Shown here: positions 1-6,062 of the stretch, one piece after another
Position numbering within the stretch: the first letter of the stretch is position 1
Layout: each line of letters starts with the position of its first letter
NCBI GenBank assembly: GCA_023263735.1
Contig: JALQUQ010000119.1
Location: forward strand, 1 to 7,963
Reading direction: 5' to 3'
DNA: 7,963 bases
Origin: Paracoccaceae bacterium
GTDB taxonomy: Bacteria > Pseudomonadota > Alphaproteobacteria > Rhodobacterales > Rhodobacteraceae
Made by a program: the position numbers and the translations under genes
Notes under the pieces: generated by a model
What the model was told of the DNA's origin: nothing
Database searches by the model: none
Seen by the model: only the letters and a program-made list of their open reading frames with translations

Positions 1-509
1 GGTTTCAGGAATGCGGGCCGCGGATCGTGGGCAACAACGAAATCGTCGCCTTTGATACCGATCTGATCGGCTGCTACGGCATCTGCATCGATATTTCGCG
101 CACATGGTGGATTGGCGATGCCCCGGCCCGCCCCGATATGATCAGCGCGATGTCACAGGCCCGCGATCACGTGCGCGAAAACATGGCGATGCTGAAACCG
201 GGCGTCAGCATCCGCGAGCTGACCTTTGGCGGCCATCAACTGGCGCAAAACATGTGGGCGCAGAAATATTCCTGCAAGATGCACGGGGTTGGGCTTTGCG
301 ACGAATGGCCGTTTGTGCCCTATCCTGACGGCTGGGTGGAGGGGGCCTTTGACGTGGTGCTAGAGCCGGGGATGACCCTCTGCGTCGAGGCTTTGGTCAG
401 CCCCGAAGGCGGCGATTTTTCGATCAAGATCGAAGATCAGGTTCTGATCACCGAAACAGGCTTTGAAAACCTGACGCAGTATCCGTTTGACCCCCGGCTT
501 TCCCCTTAG
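1..509 (+). CDS. dddP: DMSP lyase DddP, C-terminal part (5' end outside window)
   Basis: C-terminal ~168 residues of an M24-fold (creatinase/aminopeptidase P-like) enzyme; the frame is open to the left edge, so the GTG at 27 is internal. DddP cleaves dimethylsulfoniopropionate to dimethyl sulfide and acrylate in the cytoplasm. Counting from the GTG at 27 as residue 1, the frame has D10, D12, D22, H86 (in MHGVGLCDEWP), E121 (in PGMTLCVEA) and E136 (in IKIEDQVL). Recalled metal ligands of characterised DddP are D295, D297, D307, H371, E406 and E421; the spacings are identical with a constant offset of 285. The recalled catalytic Asp377 and Tyr366 also fall on D92 and Y81. The C-terminus would be near residue 445, the usual DddP length. 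This spacing favours DddP over a generic Xaa-Pro peptidase. The stop codon TAG overlaps the stop of the convergent gene. The N-terminal half is not visible. Confidence 0.85.
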   Translation, partial: FQECGPRIVGNNEIVAFDTDLIGCYGICIDISRTWWIGDAPARPDMISAMSQARDHVRENMAMLKPGVSIRELTFGGHQLAQNMWAQKYSCKMHGVGLCDEWPFVPYPDGWVEGAFDVVLEPGMTLCVEALVSPEGGDFSIKIEDQVLITETGFENLTQYPFDPRLSP

Positions 510-736
510 GCCCGCACCAACGCCATCCGCGCCAGTTTCGCCAGCAGCACCAGCCACGGGGTGGCGTGCAGCACAAGATCAAAGATATCGATCGGGCGCG
601 TCAGGCTGCCCTGTGCCAGCATGCGCAGTTTTTCCACCAGATGCGGCTCGGGCGAAAAGGGCGCCAGACCCAAGGTCAGGGCCGCAAGAACCGCGACGCT
701 GAGTGGAATGTGATCAAGGATGGAAAAGACAGACAT
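506..736 (-). CDS. Small conserved two-helix membrane protein (76 aa)
   Basis: A 76-residue protein with two hydrophobic stretches, roughly residues 11-27 and 52-70. A conserved-looking core lies between them, with SPEPHLVEKLRML, LTRPIDIFDL and LHATPW. I recall such ~70-75 aa proteins in many proteobacteria, sometimes labelled 'RND transporter'; the real function is unknown and the label is not supported by its size. Start: the ATG at 734-736 is preceded by GAGGG about 5 bases upstream. An in-frame ATG ten codons earlier (766) has a weaker site, and longer extensions run through the tRNA gene. Its stop overlaps the dddP stop by 4 bp on the opposite strand. It lies 55 bp downstream of tRNA-Asp on the same strand with no clear terminator between, so it may be read from the tRNA promoter (inference). 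Expected location is the inner membrane. Confidence 0.75.
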   Translation of the reverse strand: MSVFSILDHIPLSVAVLAALTLGLAPFSPEPHLVEKLRMLAQGSLTRPIDIFDLVLHATPWLVLLAKLARMALVRA

Positions 737-791
737 AAGACCCTCGCTGAGATGCGCGGTCACCATATTCCGAAATTTGAATTTGGGAAAG

Positions 792-868
792 TGGCGCGGT
801 TGACGGGGCTCGAACCCGCGACCCCCGGCGTGACAGGCCGGTACTCTAACCAACTGAGCTACAACCGC
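792..868 (-). tRNA. tRNA-Asp (anticodon GTC)
   Basis: Read on the minus strand, the 77 bases fold as a full cloverleaf. The acceptor stem is GCGGTTG/CAACCGC. The D arm is GCTC/GAGT (one G-U pair). The anticodon stem is CCGGC/GCCGG with loop CTGTCAC, giving anticodon GTC at 832-834. The T arm is GCGGG-TTCGAGC-CCCGT. A G discriminator, as expected for Asp, is followed by an encoded CCA at 792-794. No intron or damage is seen. The gene has its own upstream promoter candidate and is followed 55 bp later by a small membrane protein gene on the same strand. Confidence 0.97.
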
Positions 869-887
869 GCTGGACTTCGTAGGGCGT

Positions 888-916
888 CTGATAATCAAGC
901 GCGGGGGGGGCGTCAA
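888..916 (-). promoter_or_regulatory. Promoter candidate for tRNA-Asp
   Basis: On the minus strand TTGACG (911-916) matches five of six bases of the housekeeping -35 box. A 17-base spacer separates it from TATCAG (888-893), a weak -10; TTATCA one base over is an alternative. A strong TTG-type -35 with a poor -10 is common in Rhodobacter-type promoters. The predicted start lies a few bases before the 5' end of the mature tRNA at 868. The spacer contains a run of eight identical bases (903-910). Confidence 0.55.
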
Positions 917-962
917 GCAAGAAGCGACAGGTTTTTTCATCCCGGCCAAAACTAATTTCGCG

Positions 963-979
963 CCCCCGTTCGGCGGGGT
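963..979 (-). terminator. Weak hairpin downstream of the pirin gene
   Basis: CCCCG (964-968) and CGGGG (974-978) form a five-pair GC stem with a five-base loop. On the minus strand it lies about 50 bases past the pirin stop and is followed by an AT-richer stretch ending in AGTTTT, but not by a clean U-run. It may end pirin transcription before the tRNA promoter. The rest of the 869-1029 gap shows no gene. Confidence 0.3.
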
Positions 980-1029
980 GTCACGACCGCCCTGCCCTTT
1001 GCGCGGCATAGCCCTAGGGAACGGCGCGC

Positions 1030-1968
1030 TTAACGTTCGGGCGCGGGCACAAATTCCGCGTCATCCCCCGGCGGCAGTTTGAACCGCCCATGGGCCCAAT
1101 CCCCAGCGCGCCACGCCTCGCGCGCGGCGATGATCTTGTCGCGGGACGAGGCAACAAAATTCCACCAGATGAATCGGGGCCCCGGCAGGGTATCGCCGCC
1201 CAGAATCATGATCCGCGCCCCCTGATCCAAGGCGCGCAGCGAAATCGCATCACCGGGCCGAAACACCAGCATGCGCCCCGCCGCATGGCTTTGCCCGGCC
1301 ACAGTGACCGACCCTTGCAGGATATAAACCCCGCGATCTTCGTGGGTGTCGGGCAAGGGCAGCGCCGCACCGGGGGCCAGCGTGGCATCGGCATAAAAGG
1401 CGGTAAAGCCCAAGGGAACGGGCGCGGTTTCGCCATAAGCCTCGCCCAGGATCAGGCGCAGCGTCTTTCCCTCGGCCTCCAGCATCGGCAAATCCTCTGC
1501 CGCCGTCTGGTGAAAGGCGGGGGGCGCGTCTTCCAGCGCCTCGGGCAGCGCCAACCAAGTTTGCAGACCGAAAAGCGATTTCGACTGATCGCGCTGCGGC
1601 CCATCCTGCCGTTCGGAATGGGTGATGCCATGGCCCGCCCGCATCCAGTTGACGGCCCCCGGTTCGATCCAGGCATCGGTGCCAAGGGAATCGCGGTGAT
1701 GCAGGCGCCCCTGCATCAGATAGGTCACGGTTCCCAATCCGATATGGGGATGGGGCAGCACGTTCAGCGCCTGCCCGGTCAAAACCTCGGCCGGGCCGAA
1801 CGCGTCGAAAAAGATGAACGGCCCCACCATCTGACGTTTCGCCGAAGGCAAGGCCCGCCGCACCTCGAACCCGCCCAGATCGCGGGCGCGCGGCACGATG
1901 ACCACGGGCACCTGATCCACGGCATCGCCAAGGGGGATCGTTTTGTCCAACAAGGGGTTCCAGCTCAT
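1030..1968 (-). CDS. Pirin family protein (bicupin)
   Basis: A 312-residue two-domain cupin of the pirin family. The N-terminal pirin domain (about 35-160) carries HPHIGLGTVTYL (71-84 region), HRDSLG (91-96) and NWMRAGHGITHSER (107-120). By family knowledge the metal ligands are two His in HPH, one His in THSE and the following Glu, here H73, H75, H117 and E119; all are present. The C-terminal pirin domain spans about 180-290 (GVYILQGSVTVAG region). Characterised bacterial relatives include quercetin 2,3-dioxygenase-like enzymes (YhhW) and regulators of pyruvate metabolism; the substrate here is unknown. Cytoplasmic, no signal peptide. Length is in the normal family range. Start is supported by GGAGG at 1974-1978, five bases before the ATG. 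It lies 81 bp downstream of the M20D gene on the same strand and has its own promoter candidate, so it is probably transcribed separately. Confidence 0.92.
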   Translation of the reverse strand: MSWNPLLDKTIPLGDAVDQVPVVIVPRARDLGGFEVRRALPSAKRQMVGPFIFFDAFGPAEVLTGQALNVLPHPHIGLGTVTYLMQGRLHHRDSLGTDAWIEPGAVNWMRAGHGITHSERQDGPQRDQSKSLFGLQTWLALPEALEDAPPAFHQTAAEDLPMLEAEGKTLRLILGEAYGETAPVPLGFTAFYADATLAPGAALPLPDTHEDRGVYILQGSVTVAGQSHAAGRMLVFRPGDAISLRALDQGARIMILGGDTLPGPRFIWWNFVASSRDKIIAAREAWRAGDWAHGRFKLPPGDDAEFVPAPER

Positions 1969-1992
1969 GACAGCCTCCGTTCTCTGTCCGCA

Positions 1993-2021
1993 AAGATAGG
2001 GGACAATCGGAGTTCGGTCAT
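1993..2021 (-). promoter_or_regulatory. Promoter candidate for the pirin gene
   Basis: On the minus strand ATGACC (2016-2021) and TATCTT (1993-1998) are separated by 17 bases, each matching four of six consensus bases. The predicted start is about 20 bases before the ATG and leaves the GGAGG ribosome-binding site in the leader. It lies in the gap after the M20D stop. Confidence 0.4.
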
Positions 2022-2049
2022 GGCCGATGGCTGCACAGCCGCTCTGCGC

Positions 2050-3201
2050 CTATGCGCCAAGCAGATCATCCAAAAGCGCGCGAAAGATCGGCACGGCCAA
2101 GGGGATCAGCGCATCGGGGAAATCGAAATCGGGGGCATGCAGACCGGGATGGTCCATGCCCGCCCCGATCAGAAACATCGCCGACCGCGCCCCCGCCAGC
2201 CCGAACCGCCCGAAATCCTCGGACGCGCGCCACGGGCCTGCCGATGGGATCACCCGGCTGCCAGCCGCCGCAAAGGCCGCGTTGATCCGGTCAACCGCCG
2301 CCCCGTCATTGCGACAGGCGGCGAAATCGTCGTGCCAGTCCAGCCGCAGGCCAAGCCGGTGGCGCGCCGCCACCTCTTGGACCAGCGTCACCGCCTTGGA
2401 CCGCAGATCGGCCATCGCCTCATCCTCAAGACAGCGCAGGGTGGCCCACAGGTCGGCAGAACCGGGCGCGATGCCAAAAGCCGCCTCACCCACTTGCGCA
2501 TGGGTCACCGTGACCAGCCGGAACCCCGGCCCCAGATCGCCCCCGGGGCCAAGCGCCGCCAAAGCGGGGATCAATTCGGCCACGGCAAAGGCTGGCGAAA
2601 TCCCCTGATCCGGGGTCGAGGCATGCGCGGTGCGCCCCTGCAACTGGATCTGCATCCCGACCGAGGCGCAATTGGCCGGCCCCTCGGCCACGCTGACCGC
2701 CCCCAACGGCACCCCCGGCATAGTGTGCAAGGCAAAGGCCCAATCTGGAAAGTGCGGCGCAAAATCGGGGTCAGACAGAACGGCCCTTGCCCCCGCGCCG
2801 GTTTCTTCGGCCGGTTGAAACAGCAACAGGGCCTGTCCGGTCTTGGGGCGGCGCATCGACAGGGTCTGTGCCACGCCCAACAAGATTGCCATATGGCCAT
2901 CATGCCCGCACAGATGCCCCCGCATCGGCCGTTCCGACCGCCAGTCGGGGCCCGGCGCCTCTTCGATCGGCAGGGCATCCAGTTCGGCGCGCAGCATCAC
3001 CTTGGGCCCGGGGCCCTGCCCCCGAAACACCGCCAGAACCCCGGTTCCCCCCAACCCGGTCAAAACCAGATCGGCCCCGAATTCGGTCAAAGCCTTGGCC
3101 ACCGCCGCCGCCGTTTCAACCTCTTGCCCGGAAAGTTCGGGCCAGCGGTGCCGGGCCCGGCGCCATTCGGTCAGGGTTTCAATCTGGGGCAAGGACAGCA
3201 T
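2050..3201 (-). CDS. M20D family amidohydrolase / N-acyl-amino-acid hydrolase
   Basis: A 383-residue metallohydrolase of peptidase family M20D (hippurate hydrolase, IAA-conjugate hydrolase and aminoacylase relatives). Visible motifs in order: HRWPELSGQE (18-27), RAELDALP (71-78), GHLCGHDGHM (95-104), FQPAEE (128-133), ALHTMPG (157-163), GRTAHASTP (189-197) in the lid/dimerisation domain, SEDFGRF (327-333) and GLHAPDF (353-359). By family comparison the di-metal site is C98, H100, E133, H159 and H355, with E132 as general base; all are present. Family reactions remove an acyl group from an N-acyl amino acid in the cytoplasm; the exact substrate cannot be read. There is no signal peptide and the length is typical. 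The start has GGAG at 3208-3211, six bases before the ATG. It lies 71 bp downstream of the LuxR-type regulator on the same strand, so the regulator may control it or share its transcript. Confidence 0.92.
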   Translation of the reverse strand: MLSLPQIETLTEWRRARHRWPELSGQEVETAAAVAKALTEFGADLVLTGLGGTGVLAVFRGQGPGPKVMLRAELDALPIEEAPGPDWRSERPMRGHLCGHDGHMAILLGVAQTLSMRRPKTGQALLLFQPAEETGAGARAVLSDPDFAPHFPDWAFALHTMPGVPLGAVSVAEGPANCASVGMQIQLQGRTAHASTPDQGISPAFAVAELIPALAALGPGGDLGPGFRLVTVTHAQVGEAAFGIAPGSADLWATLRCLEDEAMADLRSKAVTLVQEVAARHRLGLRLDWHDDFAACRNDGAAVDRINAAFAAAGSRVIPSAGPWRASEDFGRFGLAGARSAMFLIGAGMDHPGLHAPDFDFPDALIPLAVPIFRALLDDLLGA

Positions 3202-3224
3202 CGCAATCTCCGGGCGTTTTGCCC

Positions 3225-3253
3225 ATCGAAGGGGCAGAACCCGGCCCCGTCAA
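3225..3253 (-). promoter_or_regulatory. Promoter candidate for the M20D gene
   Basis: On the minus strand TTGACG (3248-3253), the same -35 hexamer as at the tRNA, is 17 bases from TTCGAT (3225-3230), a poor -10. The predicted leader is about 17-20 bases and contains the GGAG site. If real, the hydrolase can be transcribed apart from the regulator. Confidence 0.35.
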
Positions 3254-3261
3254 GCCCCGGC

Positions 3262-3285
3262 GGCCCCATGGGTCAGGGCGGGGCC
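3262..3285 (-). other. GC hairpin spanning the regulator stop codon
   Basis: GGCCCC (3262-3267) and GGGGCC (3280-3285) are perfect inverted arms of six pairs around a 12-base loop that contains the TGA stop (3273-3275) of the regulator gene. No U-run follows on the minus strand, so it is not a standard terminator. In such GC-rich DNA it could be chance. Confidence 0.25.
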
Positions 3286-4307
3286 ATCCCGAAATCAAAT
3301 CGCCCCAGCGTGGTTTGCTGGCGCAAAAGGCAGATCAGTTCCGTGTTCGAGCGGCAGTGCATCGCCAAACGCGAGGTTGTCAGGATTCGTTCGGCCGTGC
3401 GGCGCGACAGGCCCGCCAGACGGGCCGCCGCCTCCATACCCTCCCCCCCGGCAAGGGCGTCGATCAGCGCCTGCAATTCTGGCGGCAGGGCCCGCAGCGA
3501 CAGCGCCAGATGCGCATGGCGGGCGGCCAACAACACCTCGGTCACCCGGGTCTGATGGTGAAGAAACCAAGGGCCAAACTCTGCCCCAACCGGGTTGGCA
3601 GGGGCCAGAATGGCCACGATTCGATCCTGCATCGTGGCCCCCGGCAAGGGGATCACGATCAGGGGAATCCCGCCCCCCATGGCATGGTCTTGGCTGATCA
3701 CGGGCGACCAATCGGCCATCGCCAGACGAAGGATCGGGTTCACCTCGGCCCGGTGGGTCAGGTCGGGCAATCCACCGGCCGGAAAATTCGACCGGTGATT
3801 TTCCAGCACGATCGACTCCCCGCCCCGGCGCATGACATGGCACCATGCGATCAGCGGCAGACCCAATTCGGCCAAACACCGCTCCATCGCGATGAAAAGT
3901 TCGGCAAAATCACGGGCTGCGGTCAGCCTGCGCATTGCGGCACCGCCAGCCCCGACCCAATCGGCCCATGCCGTTCCCCCCACGGGGCGCATATCGGCCC
4001 GGATCGCGCCGGTTCTGAACTGGAATGCCGCCCGTTGCCCATCTGCCCACACATCTGTCGCCTGTTCGAAATACCGCCGCGCAGCCAAGACCAGATCGGT
4101 CAGCGACCGCGCCCCCAGCCGGTCTTTGATACGGCGCAGATGTTTATCAACCGTTGATTCGGCCAAATTCATCTTATGGATGATTTCAGCCCGAGAATTC
4201 CCGTTTGACAAGAGACGGGCGATATCCAATTCGCGGTCGGTCAACTGAATAGGATGCGCCGGCCAATGCCGGGCGGGGATCATCTCCATTTCGCGTGCCT
4301 TTCCCAT
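3273..4307 (-). CDS. LuxR-type regulator with N- and C-terminal HTH domains
   Basis: A 344-residue DNA-binding regulator with an unusual order. Residues 20-80 form a LuxR/GerE-type HTH at the N-terminus ([12 protein letters not shown], then recognition helix [18 protein letters not shown], then a closing helix). Residues about 130-260 look like a degraded autoinducer-binding fold; the stretch [20 protein letters not shown] and the following ADWSPVI resemble the 'P-W-Y-DP-W' block of LuxR proteins. The conserved Asp before Pro is Asn (N190), and the Trp and Tyr before it are not evident. Residues 275-331 look like a second LuxR HTH ([40 protein letters not shown]). Start: the ATG at 4305-4307 has AAGGGG seven bases upstream. 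A GTG at 4355 has a G-rich site only about three bases away; ATGs at 4289 and 4283 also precede the HTH. It is divergent from surE and followed by the M20D gene. No phospho-receiver domain is seen. Ligand and targets are unknown. Confidence 0.8.
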   Translation of the reverse strand: MGKAREMEMIPARHWPAHPIQLTDRELDIARLLSNGNSRAEIIHKMNLAESTVDKHLRRIKDRLGARSLTDLVLAARRYFEQATDVWADGQRAAFQFRTGAIRADMRPVGGTAWADWVGAGGAAMRRLTAARDFAELFIAMERCLAELGLPLIAWCHVMRRGGESIVLENHRSNFPAGGLPDLTHRAEVNPILRLAMADWSPVISQDHAMGGGIPLIVIPLPGATMQDRIVAILAPANPVGAEFGPWFLHHQTRVTEVLLAARHAHLALSLRALPPELQALIDALAGGEGMEAAARLAGLSRRTAERILTTSRLAMHCRSNTELICLLRQQTTLGRFDFGMAPP

Positions 4308-4436
4308 GGTCTTGCCCCTTGCCTGTCGCCCGTCGCAACCGGGGCGGTCGGTCACCCCCCTCTGTTCGCATATCAGGGCGCAAGACCCACCCCGCCGCCC
4401 TGTCTGCCTGTGTGAAACATGGCGGGGCTTTGGGCA

Positions 4437-4462
4437 GTTCCTGCGGGAACAGACCGGTTTCC
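4437..4462. promoter_or_regulatory. Cluster of inverted half-sites, possible operator
   Basis: GTTCC (4437-4441), GGAAC (4446-4450) and GTTTCC (4457-4462) alternate in orientation with centres 9 and 11 bases apart. The first two form a perfect 5-bp dyad with a 4-base gap; the last two form an imperfect 6-bp dyad (one G/T mismatch) with a 6-base gap, about the size of a LuxR-family box. It lies between the divergent regulator and surE starts, upstream of the surE promoter candidate. Binding by the neighbouring regulator is inference. Confidence 0.35.
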
Positions 4463-4494
4463 TGCCCGCCCAAAGCCCAAGCAGGCAAAGCGGC

Positions 4495-4521
4495 TTGCCC
4501 CTTTGGAACCCGTCGTCTAAT
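4495..4521 (+). promoter_or_regulatory. Promoter candidate for surE-pcm-nlpD
   Basis: TTGCCC (4495-4500) and TCTAAT (4516-4521, five of six -10 matches) are separated by 15 bases, slightly short; reading CTTGCC one base earlier gives 16. The predicted start is about 15 bases before the surE ATG. The short inverted pair GGCAA/TTGCC (4484-4488 and 4495-4499) overlaps the -35 element. Confidence 0.4.
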
Positions 4522-4543
4522 CAAGGGCGAAAGGGATAATAAC

Positions 4544-5329
4544 ATGCGCATTCTGATCACGAACGATGACGGCATCAACGCACCAGGGCTCAAGGTCCTT
4601 GAGGCGATTGCCCATGAAATCGCGGGCCCGGACGGCGAGGTCTGGACCGTTGCGCCCGCGTTTGAACAATCGGGCGTCGGGCATTGCATCAGCTATTCGC
4701 ATCCCATGATGATTGCCGAACTGGCCCCGCGCCGGTTTGCCGCCGAAGGCAGCCCGGCCGATTGCGTCTTGGCCGCGCTTTATGACGTGATGTCCGAGGC
4801 GCGCCCCGATTTGGTGCTGTCTGGCGTCAACCGGGGCAACAACTCGGCCGAAAATGTGCTTTATTCCGGCACTTTGGGCGCCGCGATGGAGGCCGCGCTG
4901 CAAGGCCTGCCCGCCATTGCGCTGTCGCAATACATGGGCGCCGGAACCGAGGGGCTGGACACCCCGTTTCAGGCCGCGCGCGACCATGGCGTGCAGGTCG
5001 TGCGCGCGCTGCTTGACCGGGGCATCTGGACGGGCGACGATTACCGCGTGTTCTACAACGTCAACTTCCCCCCCGTGGCGGCCCAGTCGGTCAAGGGCAC
5101 CAAAGTGGTGGCGCAAGGCTTTCGCCGCGATACGAAATTTTCCTGTGAACCCAGCCTGTCGCCCTCGGGCCGCAAATTCCTGTGGATCAAGGGCGGCCCG
5201 CAGCATCGCCCAACCGCGGAAGGCACCGATGCCGCCGCAAATCTGGATGGCTGGATCTCGGTCACGCCTTTGCGCGCCGATCTGACGGCGCATGACCTGT
5301 TGCAAGATCTTGAGGCGCGGCTCGCATGA
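4544..5329 (+). CDS. surE: 5'/3'-nucleotidase SurE
   Basis: A 261-residue SurE, the cytoplasmic divalent-metal nucleoside 5'/3'-monophosphate phosphatase (also acting on short polyphosphate in E. coli), linked to stationary-phase survival. It starts with the family signature [16 protein letters not shown]; the metal ligands expected from SurE structures are D8, D9, S43 (in FEQSGVGH) and N96 (in SGVNRGNN), all present. Other family blocks are GSPADCV (69-75), [11 protein letters not shown] (107-117) and YNVNFPP. Length is typical. The ATG at 4544 is chosen because the conserved N-terminus begins exactly there and an AAGGG site lies eight bases before it; the frame stays open upstream to 4295 but that part has no family similarity. 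It overlaps pcm by ATGA, indicating translational coupling, and is divergent from the LuxR-type regulator. Confidence 0.97.
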   Translation: MRILITNDDGINAPGLKVLEAIAHEIAGPDGEVWTVAPAFEQSGVGHCISYSHPMMIAELAPRRFAAEGSPADCVLAALYDVMSEARPDLVLSGVNRGNNSAENVLYSGTLGAAMEAALQGLPAIALSQYMGAGTEGLDTPFQAARDHGVQVVRALLDRGIWTGDDYRVFYNVNFPPVAAQSVKGTKVVAQGFRRDTKFSCEPSLSPSGRKFLWIKGGPQHRPTAEGTDAAANLDGWISVTPLRADLTAHDLLQDLEARLA

Positions 5330-5994
5330 TCGAAGAAGGCGGCCCGGAAGACGAAGAAACGGACGCCGAGCGCAAGATGCGCTTTCTTTATGCACTGCGA
5401 TCGCGGGGGGTGACCGACACGCGCGTCTTGACCGCGATGGAGCGGGTGGACCGCGGGTTGTTCGTGCGCGGCCATTTCGCGGCCCGTGCCTATGATGACA
5501 TGCCCCTGCCCATCGCCTGCGGCCAGACCATCAGCCAACCGTCGGTCGTGGGGCTGATGACACAGGCGCTGAATGTGCAGCCGCGCGATACGGTTCTTGA
5601 GGTGGGGACCGGTTCGGGGTATCAGGCCGCGATCCTGTCGCAACTCTGCCGTCGGGTCTACACGGTGGACCGCCATCGCCGCCTTGTGCGCGAGGCGCAG
5701 TTCGTGTTCCAAAGCCTTGGTCTGGTCAATATCACGGCCTTTGCCGCCGATGGCAGCTTTGGCCTGCCCGATCAGGCCCCCTTTGACCGGATTCTGGTGA
5801 CCGCCGCCGCCGAAGACCCCCCCGGCCCCCTATTGGCGCAACTCAAAGTTGGCGGTATCATGATCGTGCCGGTGGGCCAGTCTGACACGGTGCAAAGCCT
5901 GATCAAGGTCACCCGTGGCCAAACGGGATATGATTACGAAGAATTGCGGCCGGTGCGGTTTGTCCCGCTGGTCGAGGGGTTGAGTTCCGACTGA
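5326..5994 (+). CDS. pcm: Protein-L-isoaspartate O-methyltransferase
   Basis: A 222-residue PCMT that uses S-adenosylmethionine to methylate L-isoaspartyl residues in aged proteins, starting their repair. Visible family blocks: [15 protein letters not shown] (33-47), the pre-motif I segment [19 protein letters not shown] (64-82) with the conserved Ser70, motif [14 protein letters not shown] (90-102), motif [16 protein letters not shown] (112-125), [21 protein letters not shown], and a C-terminal [13 protein letters not shown] strand. Length is normal, with a short acidic N-terminal extension. The ATG at 5326 overlaps the surE stop (ATGA), so it is likely translated by coupling. nlpD follows 68 bp later. 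Cytoplasmic; no damage seen. Confidence 0.97.
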   Translation: MIEEGGPEDEETDAERKMRFLYALRSRGVTDTRVLTAMERVDRGLFVRGHFAARAYDDMPLPIACGQTISQPSVVGLMTQALNVQPRDTVLEVGTGSGYQAAILSQLCRRVYTVDRHRRLVREAQFVFQSLGLVNITAFAADGSFGLPDQAPFDRILVTAAAEDPPGPLLAQLKVGGIMIVPVGQSDTVQSLIKVTRGQTGYDYEELRPVRFVPLVEGLSSD

Positions 5995-6026
5995 CACCCA
6001 CCCCCAGAACATGACGGTGTACGAGA

Positions 6027-6040
6027 GGCGGACGACCGCC
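6027..6040 (+). other. Short hairpin in the pcm-nlpD gap
   Basis: GGCGG (6027-6031), loop ACGA, CCGCC (6036-6040) form a perfect five-pair stem in the nlpD leader, 22 bases before its ATG. No U-run follows, so it is not a clear terminator; it could stabilise or modulate the nlpD part of the transcript, or be chance. Confidence 0.3.
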
Positions 6041-6062
6041 CAAAGCAGGAAAGAGGCAGAGC

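Noticed and set aside
792..868. tRNA-Asp as an integration site for a mobile element.
   Set aside because: No integrase gene and no second copy of the tRNA 3' end were seen in the window.
737..1009. N-terminal extension of the small membrane protein.
   Set aside because: It would translate through the tRNA-Asp gene and its promoter; the ATG at 736 has a good Shine-Dalgarno site.
1090..3555. An 821-codon plus-strand open frame antisense to the pirin, M20D and regulator genes.
   Set aside because: It is rich in Arg, Gln, Pro and Gly with no domain pattern, while the minus-strand frames carry full family motifs; it is a high-GC shadow.
2787..4157. A 456-codon plus-strand open frame opposite the M20D and LuxR-type genes.
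   Set aside because: Low-complexity composition typical of antisense frames in GC-rich DNA, and no recognisable motif.
4308..4355. GTG start at 4355 adding 16 residues to the LuxR-type regulator.
   Set aside because: Its purine-rich site lies too close to the start, the added residues resemble no domain, and the ATG at 4307 has well-spaced AAGGGG. It cannot be excluded.
4295..4543. In-frame upstream extension of surE with no stop codon.
   Set aside because: SurE similarity begins exactly at the ATG at 4544, which has its own ribosome-binding site; the extension overlaps the promoter and operator-like region.
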